Shown here: positions 30,843 to 39,259 of the stretch, piece by piece
Layout of the letters: each line of letters begins with the position of its first letter
Numbering within the stretch: the first letter of the stretch is position 1
Assembly (NCBI GenBank): GCA_002482005.1
Contig: DLFD01000090.1
Location: forward strand, 1 to 39,912
Length of the DNA stretch: 39,912 nt
Direction: 5' to 3'
From: Lachnospiraceae bacterium UBA7729
Lineage (GTDB): Bacteria; Bacillota; Clostridia; Lachnospirales; Lachnospiraceae
Notes under the pieces: model-generated
The model's database searches: none
Seen by the model: the letters and a program-made list of their open reading frames with translations, nothing else
Told to the model about the DNA's origin: nothing
Translations under genes and position numbers: made by a program

Positions 30843-32726
30843 TTAATGCAGTTTCAATCCCCAGATCTGGCTTGCCCTTGTCCCGATGATGACATAGTCC
30901 TCATAGACTGCCGGAGAAGCTTCAATAGCTCCCTGGCTCAGCTCAAACTGGGTAAACTGGGCTCCGGTCTTTCCGTCAAGAAGGTACAGCCTTCCCCCAC
31001 AGCTCGCATAGATCACGTACCCGGTCCCGTCTTCATTATATACGCATACCGGAGATGACCATGCATAGAATGCCTTGTGTTCCCATTCGAGTTCACCAGT
31101 CTCTTTATTCAGGCATGCCAGGACGCCCCCGGATGGGGTTCCGGTCATTGCCACGGTAACATAGATCTTATCATCCAGGCTGTTTCTGCCGACAGCGATC
31201 GTTGACTGAACACCGCCAGAGACACCGTCCTGAGTATAGCACTCGTACTCTTTCTGCCATACGATCTCACCGGTCTCGGCATCGATCTTCCAGATTGGTA
31301 TCGTCGCGGTCGTACTGCTTCGCCATCCCAGATGGAAGGAGGTCGATATATACAGATACAGATGTCCGTTCTCCGCAGAAAGGACCGGCGTGTCGTTCGT
31401 ATCATCCAGCGTATCCTGTACCCACACAAGCTGCAAGGTTCTGAGGTCCATGCACATCAGATTGCCGCCATTGTCCGAGACGAACAGATATCCTTTGTAG
31501 ATATCGCAGCTGTCCTCCATACCGAGCCAGTACTGCTGAACTGTCGTACGGGTTCCCATATAATGCCACTTGACTACCTTGTCAGGATTGATCGATACCC
31601 GCCCGTTCGTCTCATCATAGGTTGTATTCAGATGGAACAGGTACAGGATCCCGTTTTCCCCCGGCCAGATCAGGGTGTCCGTCTCGGCATCGACCAGAGG
31701 TGACGAATCAAAGTAGCTTAGATTTCCCCTCAGAGAATATTCATCGATTGCACCGAACTCATACATCGTGCTCATGTCAACCAGGTTGACGATAAAAGCA
31801 TGTGCGGTTCCTGCAGGGCTGTCGTAGCCTGCACCTACATAAAGGATCGGATATCCTCTTGGGTCCAGTGCCCCTGATCCTTTGAAGGTCCAGCCAAGAT
31901 ACAGCGGATCCCTGGTCTTCTCACCAGTCTCCATATCAAGGAAATATACATACCCATCCATGCAGGCATAGATGACCTCTACCAGATCATCTTTTTCCTT
32001 TGCCCAGTCAAACATGACCATGTTTTTCTTCTGGCTGCGGCTCCACCTTCTGAGAAGAGGCTGTCCTGTCCAGCCAGACCCGGTCCATGTGGCATTGCCG
32101 ACCGTCAAGGCTCCCGTTTGCTGGGTCCAAAGCCCCTCGATCGTTTTGTCCCTGATATTGGTATGTCCATAAGTCGGATCATCACGGAAATTGTTTCCTC
32201 GGAAAGTGACAATCCCGTCGACATCTGTATACTGATCAGGCATACCGAACTGAATATCCGCATCCGAAACGTAAGAAGCCGGGTCTGCAAGCTCTTCACC
32301 GTTCACTTCAATTCCCGTCGATGCGATCAGATTTGAGGGCATTGTCGACTCAACAGCATGGGGTGTAAACGGAACCTCAGTCTCCGGAGCTTCTGTCTGT
32401 ATCTCAGATTCCGTCTCCGTCTCCGTTCCGATCACACCGATATCCATATCCCAGGCTTCTGTCTCGCTGCTGGGACCTGACCACTTTCCGGAAGACATCT
32501 GTTCAAATACTCTTGCGAAATCAGGCTTTCCCCCGGCAAACAGTGCAGCAAATTCCGCTCTTTCCAGCCAGCAGAAAACCGCAGCCGCCGCGATCAGCAC
32601 AATGATCAGAATCTTCCTCAGGGTATGCCTTGGTTTCAGAGCTCCCAGATCTTTATACGGCCTCTTCGATGCATATCTGCTGTACAGCCGGTATTTTTCT
32701 TCTTCCGGGCTGTTCTGTTTTTTCAT
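30843..32726 (-). CDS. Membrane-anchored PQQ-like beta-propeller protein
   Basis: A 627-residue protein with a cytoplasmic N-terminus, one membrane helix (about 37-54, KILIIVLIAAAAVFCWL), a Glu/Thr-rich linker (about 85-125), and an outside domain of propeller blades from about 170 to the end. Blade signatures such as YVYFLDMETGEKTRDP, LYLFHLNT, LMCMDLRTLQLVWV, WKIDAETGEIVWQKEYE, LACLNKETGELEWEH and LYLLDGKTGA recur. These folds bind partners or scaffold complexes; no PQQ enzyme residues are evident. The ATG at 32726 follows AAGGAG by 8 bases; an in-frame extension to 32882 passes the promoter and is rejected. It is transcribed divergently from the second prepilin peptidase. Confidence 0.88.
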   Translation of the reverse strand: MKKQNSPEEEKYRLYSRYASKRPYKDLGALKPRHTLRKILIIVLIAAAAVFCWLERAEFAALFAGGKPDFARVFEQMSSGKWSGPSSETEAWDMDIGVIGTETETESEIQTEAPETEVPFTPHAVESTMPSNLIASTGIEVNGEELADPASYVSDADIQFGMPDQYTDVDGIVTFRGNNFRDDPTYGHTNIRDKTIEGLWTQQTGALTVGNATWTGSGWTGQPLLRRWSRSQKKNMVMFDWAKEKDDLVEVIYACMDGYVYFLDMETGEKTRDPLYLGWTFKGSGALDPRGYPILYVGAGYDSPAGTAHAFIVNLVDMSTMYEFGAIDEYSLRGNLSYFDSSPLVDAETDTLIWPGENGILYLFHLNTTYDETNGRVSINPDKVVKWHYMGTRTTVQQYWLGMEDSCDIYKGYLFVSDNGGNLMCMDLRTLQLVWVQDTLDDTNDTPVLSAENGHLYLYISTSFHLGWRSSTTATIPIWKIDAETGEIVWQKEYECYTQDGVSGGVQSTIAVGRNSLDDKIYVTVAMTGTPSGGVLACLNKETGELEWEHKAFYAWSSPVCVYNEDGTGYVIYASCGGRLYLLDGKTGAQFTQFELSQGAIEASPAVYEDYVIIGTRASQIWGLKLH

Positions 32727-32786
32727 ACTTGAAACTCCTTCACCTTGCGCCAGTCCGATGGCACCCATCTCTGCATTCAGTAACTG

Positions 32787-32815
32787 ATTATCGCACCCTG
32801 AAAAGAAAGCGTCAA
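32787..32815 (-). promoter_or_regulatory. Promoter of the beta-propeller gene
   Basis: Minus strand: TTGACG (32810-32815), 17-base spacer, GATAAT (32787-32792). Leader of about 55 bases to the ATG at 32726. Confidence 0.7.
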
Positions 32816-32823
32816 ACATCGAT

Positions 32824-33354
32824 ATGAACAAACTATACCCTTCTGAACTCTGTTTCCTTCTCTCCTTTGTAATGGCATGCACTCTTTATGACCTTAGATA
32901 TGGAAAGATCCGGAATCCCTGGGTCCTGGGCGGACTCCTGGGAGGTTTTTCCTCGAAGCTGATCCTGCACCATTCGCCTCCATGGAACTGCCTTCCCGGA
33001 TTTCTTCTTCCATATCTCCTTCTCGGAGTTCTTGTCCTTCTCCGCATGCTGGGCGGAGGAGATGTCAAGCTCCTGTCTGTCATCGGTCTCTTCCTCGGAC
33101 CTGCCGCAGCTGCAAAGATCATCCTGGGCTCGATCGTATGCGGGGCAATATTCTCGCTGCTGTTAGTGATCAGGCGGAAGAACCTTTTCGTGAGACTAAA
33201 GTATCTGCATGATTATCTGATCTCCGTTCTGGCAGAAACGCCCCACGTTAAAATCATGCCGTACAGGGGTCCAGGTACGGAAGACGGTGAGTTCTGCTTC
33301 TCGGTCCCGATCCTTTTCAGCTTGTTATTCTATCTTCTATGGGAGGTCTTATGA
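32824..33354 (+). CDS. Prepilin peptidase, TadV/CpaA type (A24 family), second copy
   Basis: A 176-residue membrane protein with the A24 catalytic pair: LYDLRYGKIRN (Asp23) and the GxGD motif LGGGDVKLL (Asp80). It has about five membrane segments; a polar loop of about 50 residues lies between the fourth and last segments (LKYLHDYLISVLAETPHVKI...). It is distinct in sequence from the copy at 21.4 kb, so it is not a recent duplication. The ribosome binding site is weak (only GAAAG-like). Its stop overlaps the TadZ start by 4 bases (ATGA). It may process a different prepilin from the one handled by the first copy. Confidence 0.88.
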   Translation: MNKLYPSELCFLLSFVMACTLYDLRYGKIRNPWVLGGLLGGFSSKLILHHSPPWNCLPGFLLPYLLLGVLVLLRMLGGGDVKLLSVIGLFLGPAAAAKIILGSIVCGAIFSLLLVIRRKNLFVRLKYLHDYLISVLAETPHVKIMPYRGPGTEDGEFCFSVPILFSLLFYLLWEVL

Positions 33355-34550
33355 TAAAAACAAAGAAAGTATTTGCCGTATGTGATCTTGATGAACATTA
33401 TGTTGTTCGTCTCACCAGCTATCTGAATCAGAAAAAAGCCACACCTTTCGAGATCCTTGCCTTCACCAATCCTGAGAATCTCATCCGTTATGCCGGACAG
33501 CATCCGATTGAGATCCTGCTGATCTCCCGTGACGCCATGAACTCAAAGATCAGATCTTTGAATGTCTCCCGTATCCTGATCCTCAGTGAAGGTGAAGAAC
33601 CATCTTTTTTCTCCGAGGGCGTCCGGGACATAGAACAGTCCTCAGTGATAAAGGAGGAAGATGAAGGCAAAGTTTCCCAGAGCCCAGGAAGGAAACTGGC
33701 AGATGGATCCGATGAGGCTTCTTCGGCTTCGGAATCTTCCGGATTACCAGTCATCTATAAATACCAGTCGACCGAGAGTCTGACCCGTGAAGTTATGAAT
33801 TACTACACCGGAGATCTGTCAAGCTCCTTCAGAACACTCCGGGCATCCGGCACCGAGATCTACGCCGTCCACTCACCGATTGCCCGATGCGGCAAAACAC
33901 TCTTTTCGCTGACTATGGCGGAGATTCTGGGTGAAAAAAAGAAGACTCTCTATCTCAATCTGGAAAATTACAGCGGCTTCGAGTCTCTGTTCGGTCAGAC
34001 ATACCGTTCAGACCTCACCGACCTTGTCTATCTTTCCGAAAAAAATGGAGAGAGTCTTCCTATAAAACTTGAGAGCGTCATCCAAACACTGCGCAATGCT
34101 GATTACATCCCCCCGGCATTCTTTCCCGGCGATCTCCGTGAGATCCGCTCTGATGAATGGATCTCATTTCTCGTTCAGGTTTCTGACCTCATGGACTACA
34201 AAGCGGTCGTTCTGGATATCGGCAATGAGCCTTCCGACATCCCCGCTCTGCTGAGTGCATGCAGTCATATCTATATGCCCCTGCTGCCGGACCCTCTCTC
34301 GAGAGCAAAAGTCTTCCAGTATGAAAAGGACATGGAAGCGCTTTCTATGAACCGGATCATGGATCGGACTGTCCGTCTTTATCTTCCGGAAGTCCGTCTC
34401 AAGGGAAGCGGAATGACACTTCTTGATGATCTTCTGAAAGGCCCCATGGGAACATACACCAGAAAACTACTGAAAGAAGAGGCGTCTCAGGCACGATCAG
34501 CAGCTGCCCCGGCATCACAGATGCCGAAAGACCCTGCTCAGTACTCGTGA
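33351..34550 (+). CDS. tadZ: TadZ/CpaE-like ATPase, Tad pilus localisation protein
   Basis: A 399-residue MinD/ParA-like protein of the CpaE/TadZ group, which places the Tad machine in the cell. Residues about 1-85 form a receiver-like domain (KVFAVCDLDEHYVVRLTSYL, ILLISRDAM, RILILSE) lacking clear phosphorylation chemistry. After a Ser/Glu-rich linker (about 86-135) comes the P-loop domain: HSPIARCGKTLFSLTMA (about 174-190) is a deviant Walker A that lacks the signature Lys of KGGxGKT. LYLNLENYSGF, VVLDIGN and LLPDPLSRAKVFQY follow. GGAGG lies just before the ATG at 33351. Coupled to the second prepilin peptidase; ends 8 bases from convergent gpsA. Confidence 0.88.
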   Translation: MIKTKKVFAVCDLDEHYVVRLTSYLNQKKATPFEILAFTNPENLIRYAGQHPIEILLISRDAMNSKIRSLNVSRILILSEGEEPSFFSEGVRDIEQSSVIKEEDEGKVSQSPGRKLADGSDEASSASESSGLPVIYKYQSTESLTREVMNYYTGDLSSSFRTLRASGTEIYAVHSPIARCGKTLFSLTMAEILGEKKKTLYLNLENYSGFESLFGQTYRSDLTDLVYLSEKNGESLPIKLESVIQTLRNADYIPPAFFPGDLREIRSDEWISFLVQVSDLMDYKAVVLDIGNEPSDIPALLSACSHIYMPLLPDPLSRAKVFQYEKDMEALSMNRIMDRTVRLYLPEVRLKGSGMTLLDDLLKGPMGTYTRKLLKEEASQARSAAAPASQMPKDPAQYS

Positions 34551-34558
34551 AATACAGA

Positions 34559-35581
34559 TCAGGATCTGATATAATCCTGCTCTGACTTCGGCGGGCGGGT
34601 CATAAGGTTTCTTACAGTTTCCTTCGGATCCGCTCCATGATTGATCACAGCATCCACTGCATCTACAAGCGGCATCTCCACACCATATTTTCTTTCCAGC
34701 TCCAGCGCTGCAGGGATCGCATTGATCCCTTCAACGACCATTCCAACCTTTTTCACAGCCTCATCCGGCTTCATCCCCTGGCCGATCAGATGTCCGCAGC
34801 GATTGTTTCTGGAATGTTCTGAAGTAGCAGTGACGATCAGATCTCCGATGCCTGCAAGTCCGTAGAATGTCCCGGGGTTGCATCCCATCTTCAGCCCAAG
34901 CAGGGTGATTTCGTGCATTCCACGGGTGATCAGCGCTGCCTTTGTGTTGTCGCCGTACCCAAGACCCAGAGCAATACCAGATGCGAGAGCAATGATATTC
35001 TTCAGGGCGCCGCAGAGCTCTATCCCAGACACATCGTCATTCGTATAGACACGCATGACATCATTCATGAAGACCTTCTGGACATATTCTGCAGTTTTCA
35101 TATCCTTGCAGGAAGCAACGATCGTGGTAGGAAGATCAATGGAAACTTCCTCCGCATGAGTCGGGCCGGACAAGGCAACCAGTTTCACATTCTGATGTTT
35201 TCCGTCTTTTCCGAGCTCATCACCGATCACCTGAGTAAGCGTGTAAAGCGTATCAGGTTCAATTCCTTTTGCCACATCGACGATGACCTGACCATCCGGA
35301 ATATAAGGTGCTGCCGTTTTTGCCGTTGAACGTACAAATACGGACGGAACTGCAAAAAGAAGGATATTTTTATCCTTGCAGACTTCCTGAATCTCTTTTG
35401 TAAACCGAACTGAATCCGGAATCACCATCCCCGGAAGATTCGGATGTCTCCTTGTTCTGCTATATTCATCAACTTCTTTCGGAAGCGCGGACCAGACCAT
35501 AACATCGTAACCCATGTTCGAAAGCATCCTGGCAAGAGCCATGCCCCAGGTTCCGGCTCCGAGAACTCCAATTTTTACCAT
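34559..35581 (-). CDS. gpsA: NAD(P)H-dependent glycerol-3-phosphate dehydrogenase
   Basis: Reduces dihydroxyacetone phosphate to sn-glycerol 3-phosphate for membrane lipid synthesis, in the cytoplasm. The 340-residue protein shows the Rossmann loop VLGAGTWGMALA (residues 6-17), VDVAKGIEPDT, LSGPTHAEEV, and the catalytic-helix region IELCGALKNIIALASGIALG with Lys in GALKN. A second conserved stretch reads TFYGLAGIGDLIVTATSEHS. The length is standard. AAGGAG precedes the ATG. It faces the Tad genes with only 8 bases between stops and lies 79 bases after the MATE gene. A GATAATTATC palindrome is found in that gap. Confidence 0.96.
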   Translation of the reverse strand: MVKIGVLGAGTWGMALARMLSNMGYDVMVWSALPKEVDEYSRTRRHPNLPGMVIPDSVRFTKEIQEVCKDKNILLFAVPSVFVRSTAKTAAPYIPDGQVIVDVAKGIEPDTLYTLTQVIGDELGKDGKHQNVKLVALSGPTHAEEVSIDLPTTIVASCKDMKTAEYVQKVFMNDVMRVYTNDDVSGIELCGALKNIIALASGIALGLGYGDNTKAALITRGMHEITLLGLKMGCNPGTFYGLAGIGDLIVTATSEHSRNNRCGHLIGQGMKPDEAVKKVGMVVEGINAIPAALELERKYGVEMPLVDAVDAVINHGADPKETVRNLMTRPPKSEQDYIRS

Positions 35582-35660
35582 CTTTCTGCTCCTTATGAAT
35601 ATGTCAAAACATTTAGATAATTATCAATATGGCACATTCTATCATCTTTCCCTGTATGAA

Positions 35661-37052
35661 TCAAACCGGCTTTCCGTCCATCCGCCCTTCGGTCTCCTCC
35701 TGCTTCATCTGTCCAAGAAATGCTGCAGCGAACGGGATCGATGTAAGTGCAGCAAGGACATCCGCCGCTGGCTGGGCGAGCTCGATCCCCATGATCCCGA
35801 GAAGCCTCGGGAGGACCAGGATCAGCGGAATATAGTAAAGCCCGGTCCTGAGTGTGGACAGAAACAGGGAGATACCGCTCTTTCCGATACTCTGAAACAT
35901 CATGTTTGTCGGGATCGAGATTGGCTGAAACAAGGATGACAGGCATACCCACCAAAGCGCCGTGGTCCCGATCCTGATAACATCCGGATCATCCCGAAAC
36001 CAGGCGACGATCGGCCGTGCAAAAATCATGGAGACGATTGAAAATACCGAGAGAAGGATAAAAGACATCTTCACGGTAAAAGCATAGCTATTCCGTACTC
36101 TGTCATATTTCTTTGCGCCATAGTTGAAGGAGATGACAGGCTGCATTCCCTGTCCGGTCCCGATCGCACAGGAGCCGATGAAGAATGCCATCCGTCCGAC
36201 TATACTCATCGCCGCGATCGCCGCATCTCCATACACCTTTGCCTGCTGATTAAGCAGGATCGTAGCGGCTGCATTCAGCCCCTGACGCATCAGACTGGGA
36301 GAACCTACCTTCATAATGTTCATATAGATCCTGAAATCCCTGCTGATATGACCTGGCTTTACGTCTGTTACAGTGATTCCTTCCCGGAACATGAAAAGAA
36401 GGATAAGAAAGCTGATGATCTGAGAGAAACAGGTCGACATCCCTGCTCCCGCTACCCCTTTTCCGAACGTGAACATGAAGATCGGATCTCCTGCCATATT
36501 CAGGATCCCGCCTGCTGTAAGTCCGATCATGGCATAGAATGCCCTGCCTTCATAGCGCAGTAAATTGTTCAGCGTACAGCTTGTCGAAAGAAATGGCCCT
36601 GCTATCAGAATCCAGAGTGCATACTGCTGTGCATAGGGAAGAATCGTCTCCGTGCTTCCGAGGAAGTACAGGACAGAATCCAGATTCAGGAAAAAGACCA
36701 CAGACAGAACCATTCCAAGAGTAAACGAAGCGAGGAAAGCACTGGCCGCATAGCTTTTTGCACTGCCCGGGTCCTTTGCTCCGAGAAATCTCGAGACGAA
36801 TGATCCGGAGCCATGACCGCACATAAAGCCCACTGCCTGATAGAAAGCCATGAATGCGAACACGATCCCGACTGCCCCGGAAGCGGAGGTCCCGAGTCTT
36901 GAGACGAAGTAAGTATCGGCCGTATTGTAGATATTCGTCACCAGCATACTGATGATGGTAGGAATCGCCAGTTTTATGATCAGTTTCCCGACAGGAGTCT
37001 CCGTCATCCGTTCATACTGCTGTTTCTCTGACTCTCTGCTTTTGTTTTTCAT
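35661..37052 (-). CDS. MATE family multidrug/cation exporter
   Basis: A 463-residue membrane transporter of the MATE family, with twelve predicted helices in two similar halves. The start PVGKLIIKLAIPTIISMLVT, the conserved NIYNTADTYFVSRLGTSASG, GSGSFVSRFLGAKD, and NYGAKKYDRVRNS in the second half are diagnostic. Such proteins export cationic compounds with H+ or Na+ exchange; the substrate cannot be told. GAGGAAG precedes the ATG. It is separated from aspS by a strong terminator, so it likely has its own promoter, though I see no clear one. Confidence 0.94.
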   Translation of the reverse strand: MKNKSRESEKQQYERMTETPVGKLIIKLAIPTIISMLVTNIYNTADTYFVSRLGTSASGAVGIVFAFMAFYQAVGFMCGHGSGSFVSRFLGAKDPGSAKSYAASAFLASFTLGMVLSVVFFLNLDSVLYFLGSTETILPYAQQYALWILIAGPFLSTSCTLNNLLRYEGRAFYAMIGLTAGGILNMAGDPIFMFTFGKGVAGAGMSTCFSQIISFLILLFMFREGITVTDVKPGHISRDFRIYMNIMKVGSPSLMRQGLNAAATILLNQQAKVYGDAAIAAMSIVGRMAFFIGSCAIGTGQGMQPVISFNYGAKKYDRVRNSYAFTVKMSFILLSVFSIVSMIFARPIVAWFRDDPDVIRIGTTALWWVCLSSLFQPISIPTNMMFQSIGKSGISLFLSTLRTGLYYIPLILVLPRLLGIMGIELAQPAADVLAALTSIPFAAAFLGQMKQEETEGRMDGKPV

Positions 37053-37153
37053 AAAACTTCCTCATGGTCCTGCCTGCCGCATCCGCTGCATCCGTACAGC
37101 GAAACTGTCTGCCTTCCGGACTATGCGGCTACACGGGGCCGGTTTATGATAAG

Positions 37154-37189
37154 CGTAAAACAGCGACAGAGCCACCTGACTCTGCCGCT
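37154..37189 (-). terminator. Terminator of aspS
   Basis: Minus strand: AGCGGCAGAG, 8-base loop, CTCTGTCGCT (one G-U pair), then GTTTTACG. It lies about 55 bases after the aspS stop codon. Confidence 0.8.
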
Positions 37190-37244
37190 GCAATCAGCTT
37201 TCTGAACTGCCTGATACCGATGCTACCTCTGTTGCCTTCACCGA

Positions 37245-39044
37245 TTACTGCTCATCGTCCGCTTTCTTCTCTTCTTCGGCTGCAGTGCACTTGATGTGAA
37301 GCTCGTCAAGCTGCTGCTGAGTGACCTCGGAAGGTGCTCCCATCATGACATCCTGTGCAGTCTTGTTCATCGGGAACGGGATGACTTCACGGATAGAATC
37401 CTCGCCTGCAAGCAGCATGACCATACGGTCGATGCCCGGGGCAATTCCTGCATGAGGCGGTGCACCGTAAGTGAACGCATTATACATAGCCGGGAATCTG
37501 CGCTTTACATCTTCCTCGCCGAGGCGGACCATCTCGAACGCCTTGACCATAATCTCCGGATCATGGTTTCTGACAGCTCCGGAAGAAAGCTCAATTCCAT
37601 TGCAGACAATATCATACTGGTCTGCTGTGATGGAAAGAGGATCGATCTCTCCCCTCTCTGCCTTGAGCAGAGTCTCCAGACCGCCGTTGGGCATGGAGAA
37701 TGGGTTGTGGCAGAACTCCAGCTCACCAGATTCTTCTCCAATCTCATACATCGGAAAATCGACGATCCAGCAGAATGCGTACTGCTCTTTATCCATATGA
37801 CCAGGAACAGCGGCTCCGAGAGTCTTGACCAGAACACCGGCAGTCTTCTGAGCCTGAGAAAGCTTTCCTGCGGAAAGTCCTACAAAATCACCCGGCTTCA
37901 GATTCAGCTTTTCAAAGACCTTATCCTTGATCGGCTTCACAAACTTGGAGATGCCGCCGACCAGTTCGCCATTCTCATCCACACGGAACCAGTATGGCTT
38001 GGCCCCTGCCTGAACTTCGACACCGGCAAGAGTCTTGTCTATGAATTTTCGAGTCCCTTCAAATCCGGATACGACGACTGCTTTCACAACGCCCTCATCG
38101 AACGGTCCGAAACCGCAGCCTCCGAGGACATCCGTTACATCCTGCACATAGAGGTCGATTCTCAGGTCCGGCTTATCCGTCCCATACTTCTCCATAGCTT
38201 CTCTGTATGGAATACGAAGGAAAGGAGCGGAAGAAGCTCTGTCATAAGTACCGTATTTCGCAAATACCGGCGGAAGGACATCCTCCATAACAGAGAATAC
38301 ATCCTCCTGGCTTGCGAATGCCATCTCCATATCGAGCTGATAAAATTCTCCCGGTGAGCGGTCTCCTCTTGCATCCTCATCACGGAAGCAGGGAGCGATC
38401 TGGAAGTATCGATCAAACCCTGCAGTCATGAGCAGCTGCTTGAATTGCTGCGGAGCCTGCGGCAGCGCATAGAACTTGCCCGGATGCTTTCTTGCCGGTA
38501 CCAGATAGTCCCTTGCACCCTCCGGACTTGATGCCGTCAGGATCGGGGTGGTGATCTCCATGAATCCATGGTCAGTCATAGCTTTTCTCAAGGCTGCGAC
38601 GACCTGGCTGCGGAGAATAATATTCTTCTTGACTGCCGGATTGCGAAGGTCCAGATAACGGTACTTCAGTCTCTGGGCTTCATCTGCCTCACGGCTGCGA
38701 TTGATCTCGAACGGAAGCTCGCTGTGATAATTCTTGCCGAGCACTTTCAGGTTCTCCGGAACGACCTCGATATCTCCGGTCTCCTGCTTCGGGTTCTTGG
38801 ACGACCTCTCCCGGACTGTCCCCGTCACCTGGATGGTAGATTCCTTGGTAATATCGCGGAACAGTTTCACCATATCTTCAGTCTCCGCAACTATCTGAGT
38901 CGTTCCGTAGAAATCACGGACAACGACAAAAGCAAGATTTGCGGAGACGACACGCATATTTTCCAGCCAGCCTGCCAGCGTGACGGTCTTTCCGACATCG
39001 CCGATGCGAAGCTCGCCGCACGTGTGCGTACGTGACTGCATCAT
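37245..39044 (-). CDS. aspS: Aspartyl-tRNA synthetase, bacterial type
   Basis: Charges tRNA-Asp with aspartate. The 599-residue protein has the bacterial AspRS architecture: OB-fold anticodon domain (about 1-105, TVTLAGWLENMRVVSANLAF), the class II core with motif 2 (APCFRDEDARGDRSPGEFYQ), the inserted GAD domain of the long bacterial form (about 290-410), and motif 3 HAGIAPGIDRMVMLL. GGAGGT lies 6 bases before the first of two adjacent ATG codons (39044). Two good promoters lie upstream. An acidic KKADDEQ tail ends the protein. asnS at the other end of the window completes Asn/Asp charging, so a non-discriminating AspRS is not required. Confidence 0.97.
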   Translation of the reverse strand: MMQSRTHTCGELRIGDVGKTVTLAGWLENMRVVSANLAFVVVRDFYGTTQIVAETEDMVKLFRDITKESTIQVTGTVRERSSKNPKQETGDIEVVPENLKVLGKNYHSELPFEINRSREADEAQRLKYRYLDLRNPAVKKNIILRSQVVAALRKAMTDHGFMEITTPILTASSPEGARDYLVPARKHPGKFYALPQAPQQFKQLLMTAGFDRYFQIAPCFRDEDARGDRSPGEFYQLDMEMAFASQEDVFSVMEDVLPPVFAKYGTYDRASSAPFLRIPYREAMEKYGTDKPDLRIDLYVQDVTDVLGGCGFGPFDEGVVKAVVVSGFEGTRKFIDKTLAGVEVQAGAKPYWFRVDENGELVGGISKFVKPIKDKVFEKLNLKPGDFVGLSAGKLSQAQKTAGVLVKTLGAAVPGHMDKEQYAFCWIVDFPMYEIGEESGELEFCHNPFSMPNGGLETLLKAERGEIDPLSITADQYDIVCNGIELSSGAVRNHDPEIMVKAFEMVRLGEEDVKRRFPAMYNAFTYGAPPHAGIAPGIDRMVMLLAGEDSIREVIPFPMNKTAQDVMMGAPSEVTQQQLDELHIKCTAAEEEKKADDEQ

Positions 39045-39081
39045 AACAATACCTCCCAGAATAAGCTCTCATTGCCTGATC

Positions 39082-39110
39082 ATCTTACAGACAGAAAGCT
39101 CAGATTTCAA
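39082..39110 (-). promoter_or_regulatory. aspS promoter P2, proximal
   Basis: Minus strand: TTGAAA (39105-39110), 17-base spacer, TAAGAT (39082-39087). Leader of about 30 bases. Confidence 0.6.
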
Positions 39111-39125
39111 CAAAACACCTACGCT

Positions 39126-39154
39126 ATTCTACTATTTAAGAGGTTGTCTGTAAA
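39126..39154 (-). promoter_or_regulatory. aspS promoter P1, distal
   Basis: Minus strand: TTTACA (39149-39154), 17-base spacer, TAGAAT (39126-39131). It lies 44 bp upstream of P2 and also covers the region just after the extended nrdG frame. Confidence 0.65.
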
Positions 39155-39166
39155 TGTTTGATTCGA

Positions 39167-39259
39167 TCACTGTTTTCCGGATCTTCTGGTCTTAAGTGTT
39201 ACCCAGATTCCGATGACACAGGCACTGACGAAAAGCAGCAGTAAATTAAAAGATACTTT
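39167..39259 (-). other. Open frame continuing nrdG after its stop codon
   Basis: Directly after the nrdG TAA the same frame stays open for 30 codons, then TGA. The sequence KVSFNLLLLFVSACVIGIWV is one membrane-helix length and is followed by the basic TLKTRRSGKQ, a positive-inside pattern. No ATG, GTG or TTG start exists, so it would be made only by stop-codon read-through or from a CTG start. It could equally be a relic of a small membrane-protein gene or chance. Confidence 0.25.

Noticed and set aside
30843..32726. The beta-propeller protein as a PQQ-dependent dehydrogenase
   Set aside because: The blades carry the repeat signature but no cofactor-binding or catalytic residues are evident; the single membrane anchor suits a scaffold or binding protein.
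35613..35632. GATAATTATC palindrome upstream of gpsA as a Fur box
   Set aside because: Only half of the 19-bp Fur consensus is matched, and neither gpsA nor the MATE gene is a typical iron-regulated gene in this setting; the palindrome is short enough to be chance in an A/T-rich gap.
35661..35955. Overlapping short frames within the 3' end of the MATE gene
   Set aside because: They are other-frame readings of the conserved transporter; no independent start signals.
39045..39259. A T-box or other tRNA-sensing leader before aspS
   Set aside because: The promoters leave leaders of only about 30 and 75 bases, too short for a T-box, and no T-box core motif is seen.
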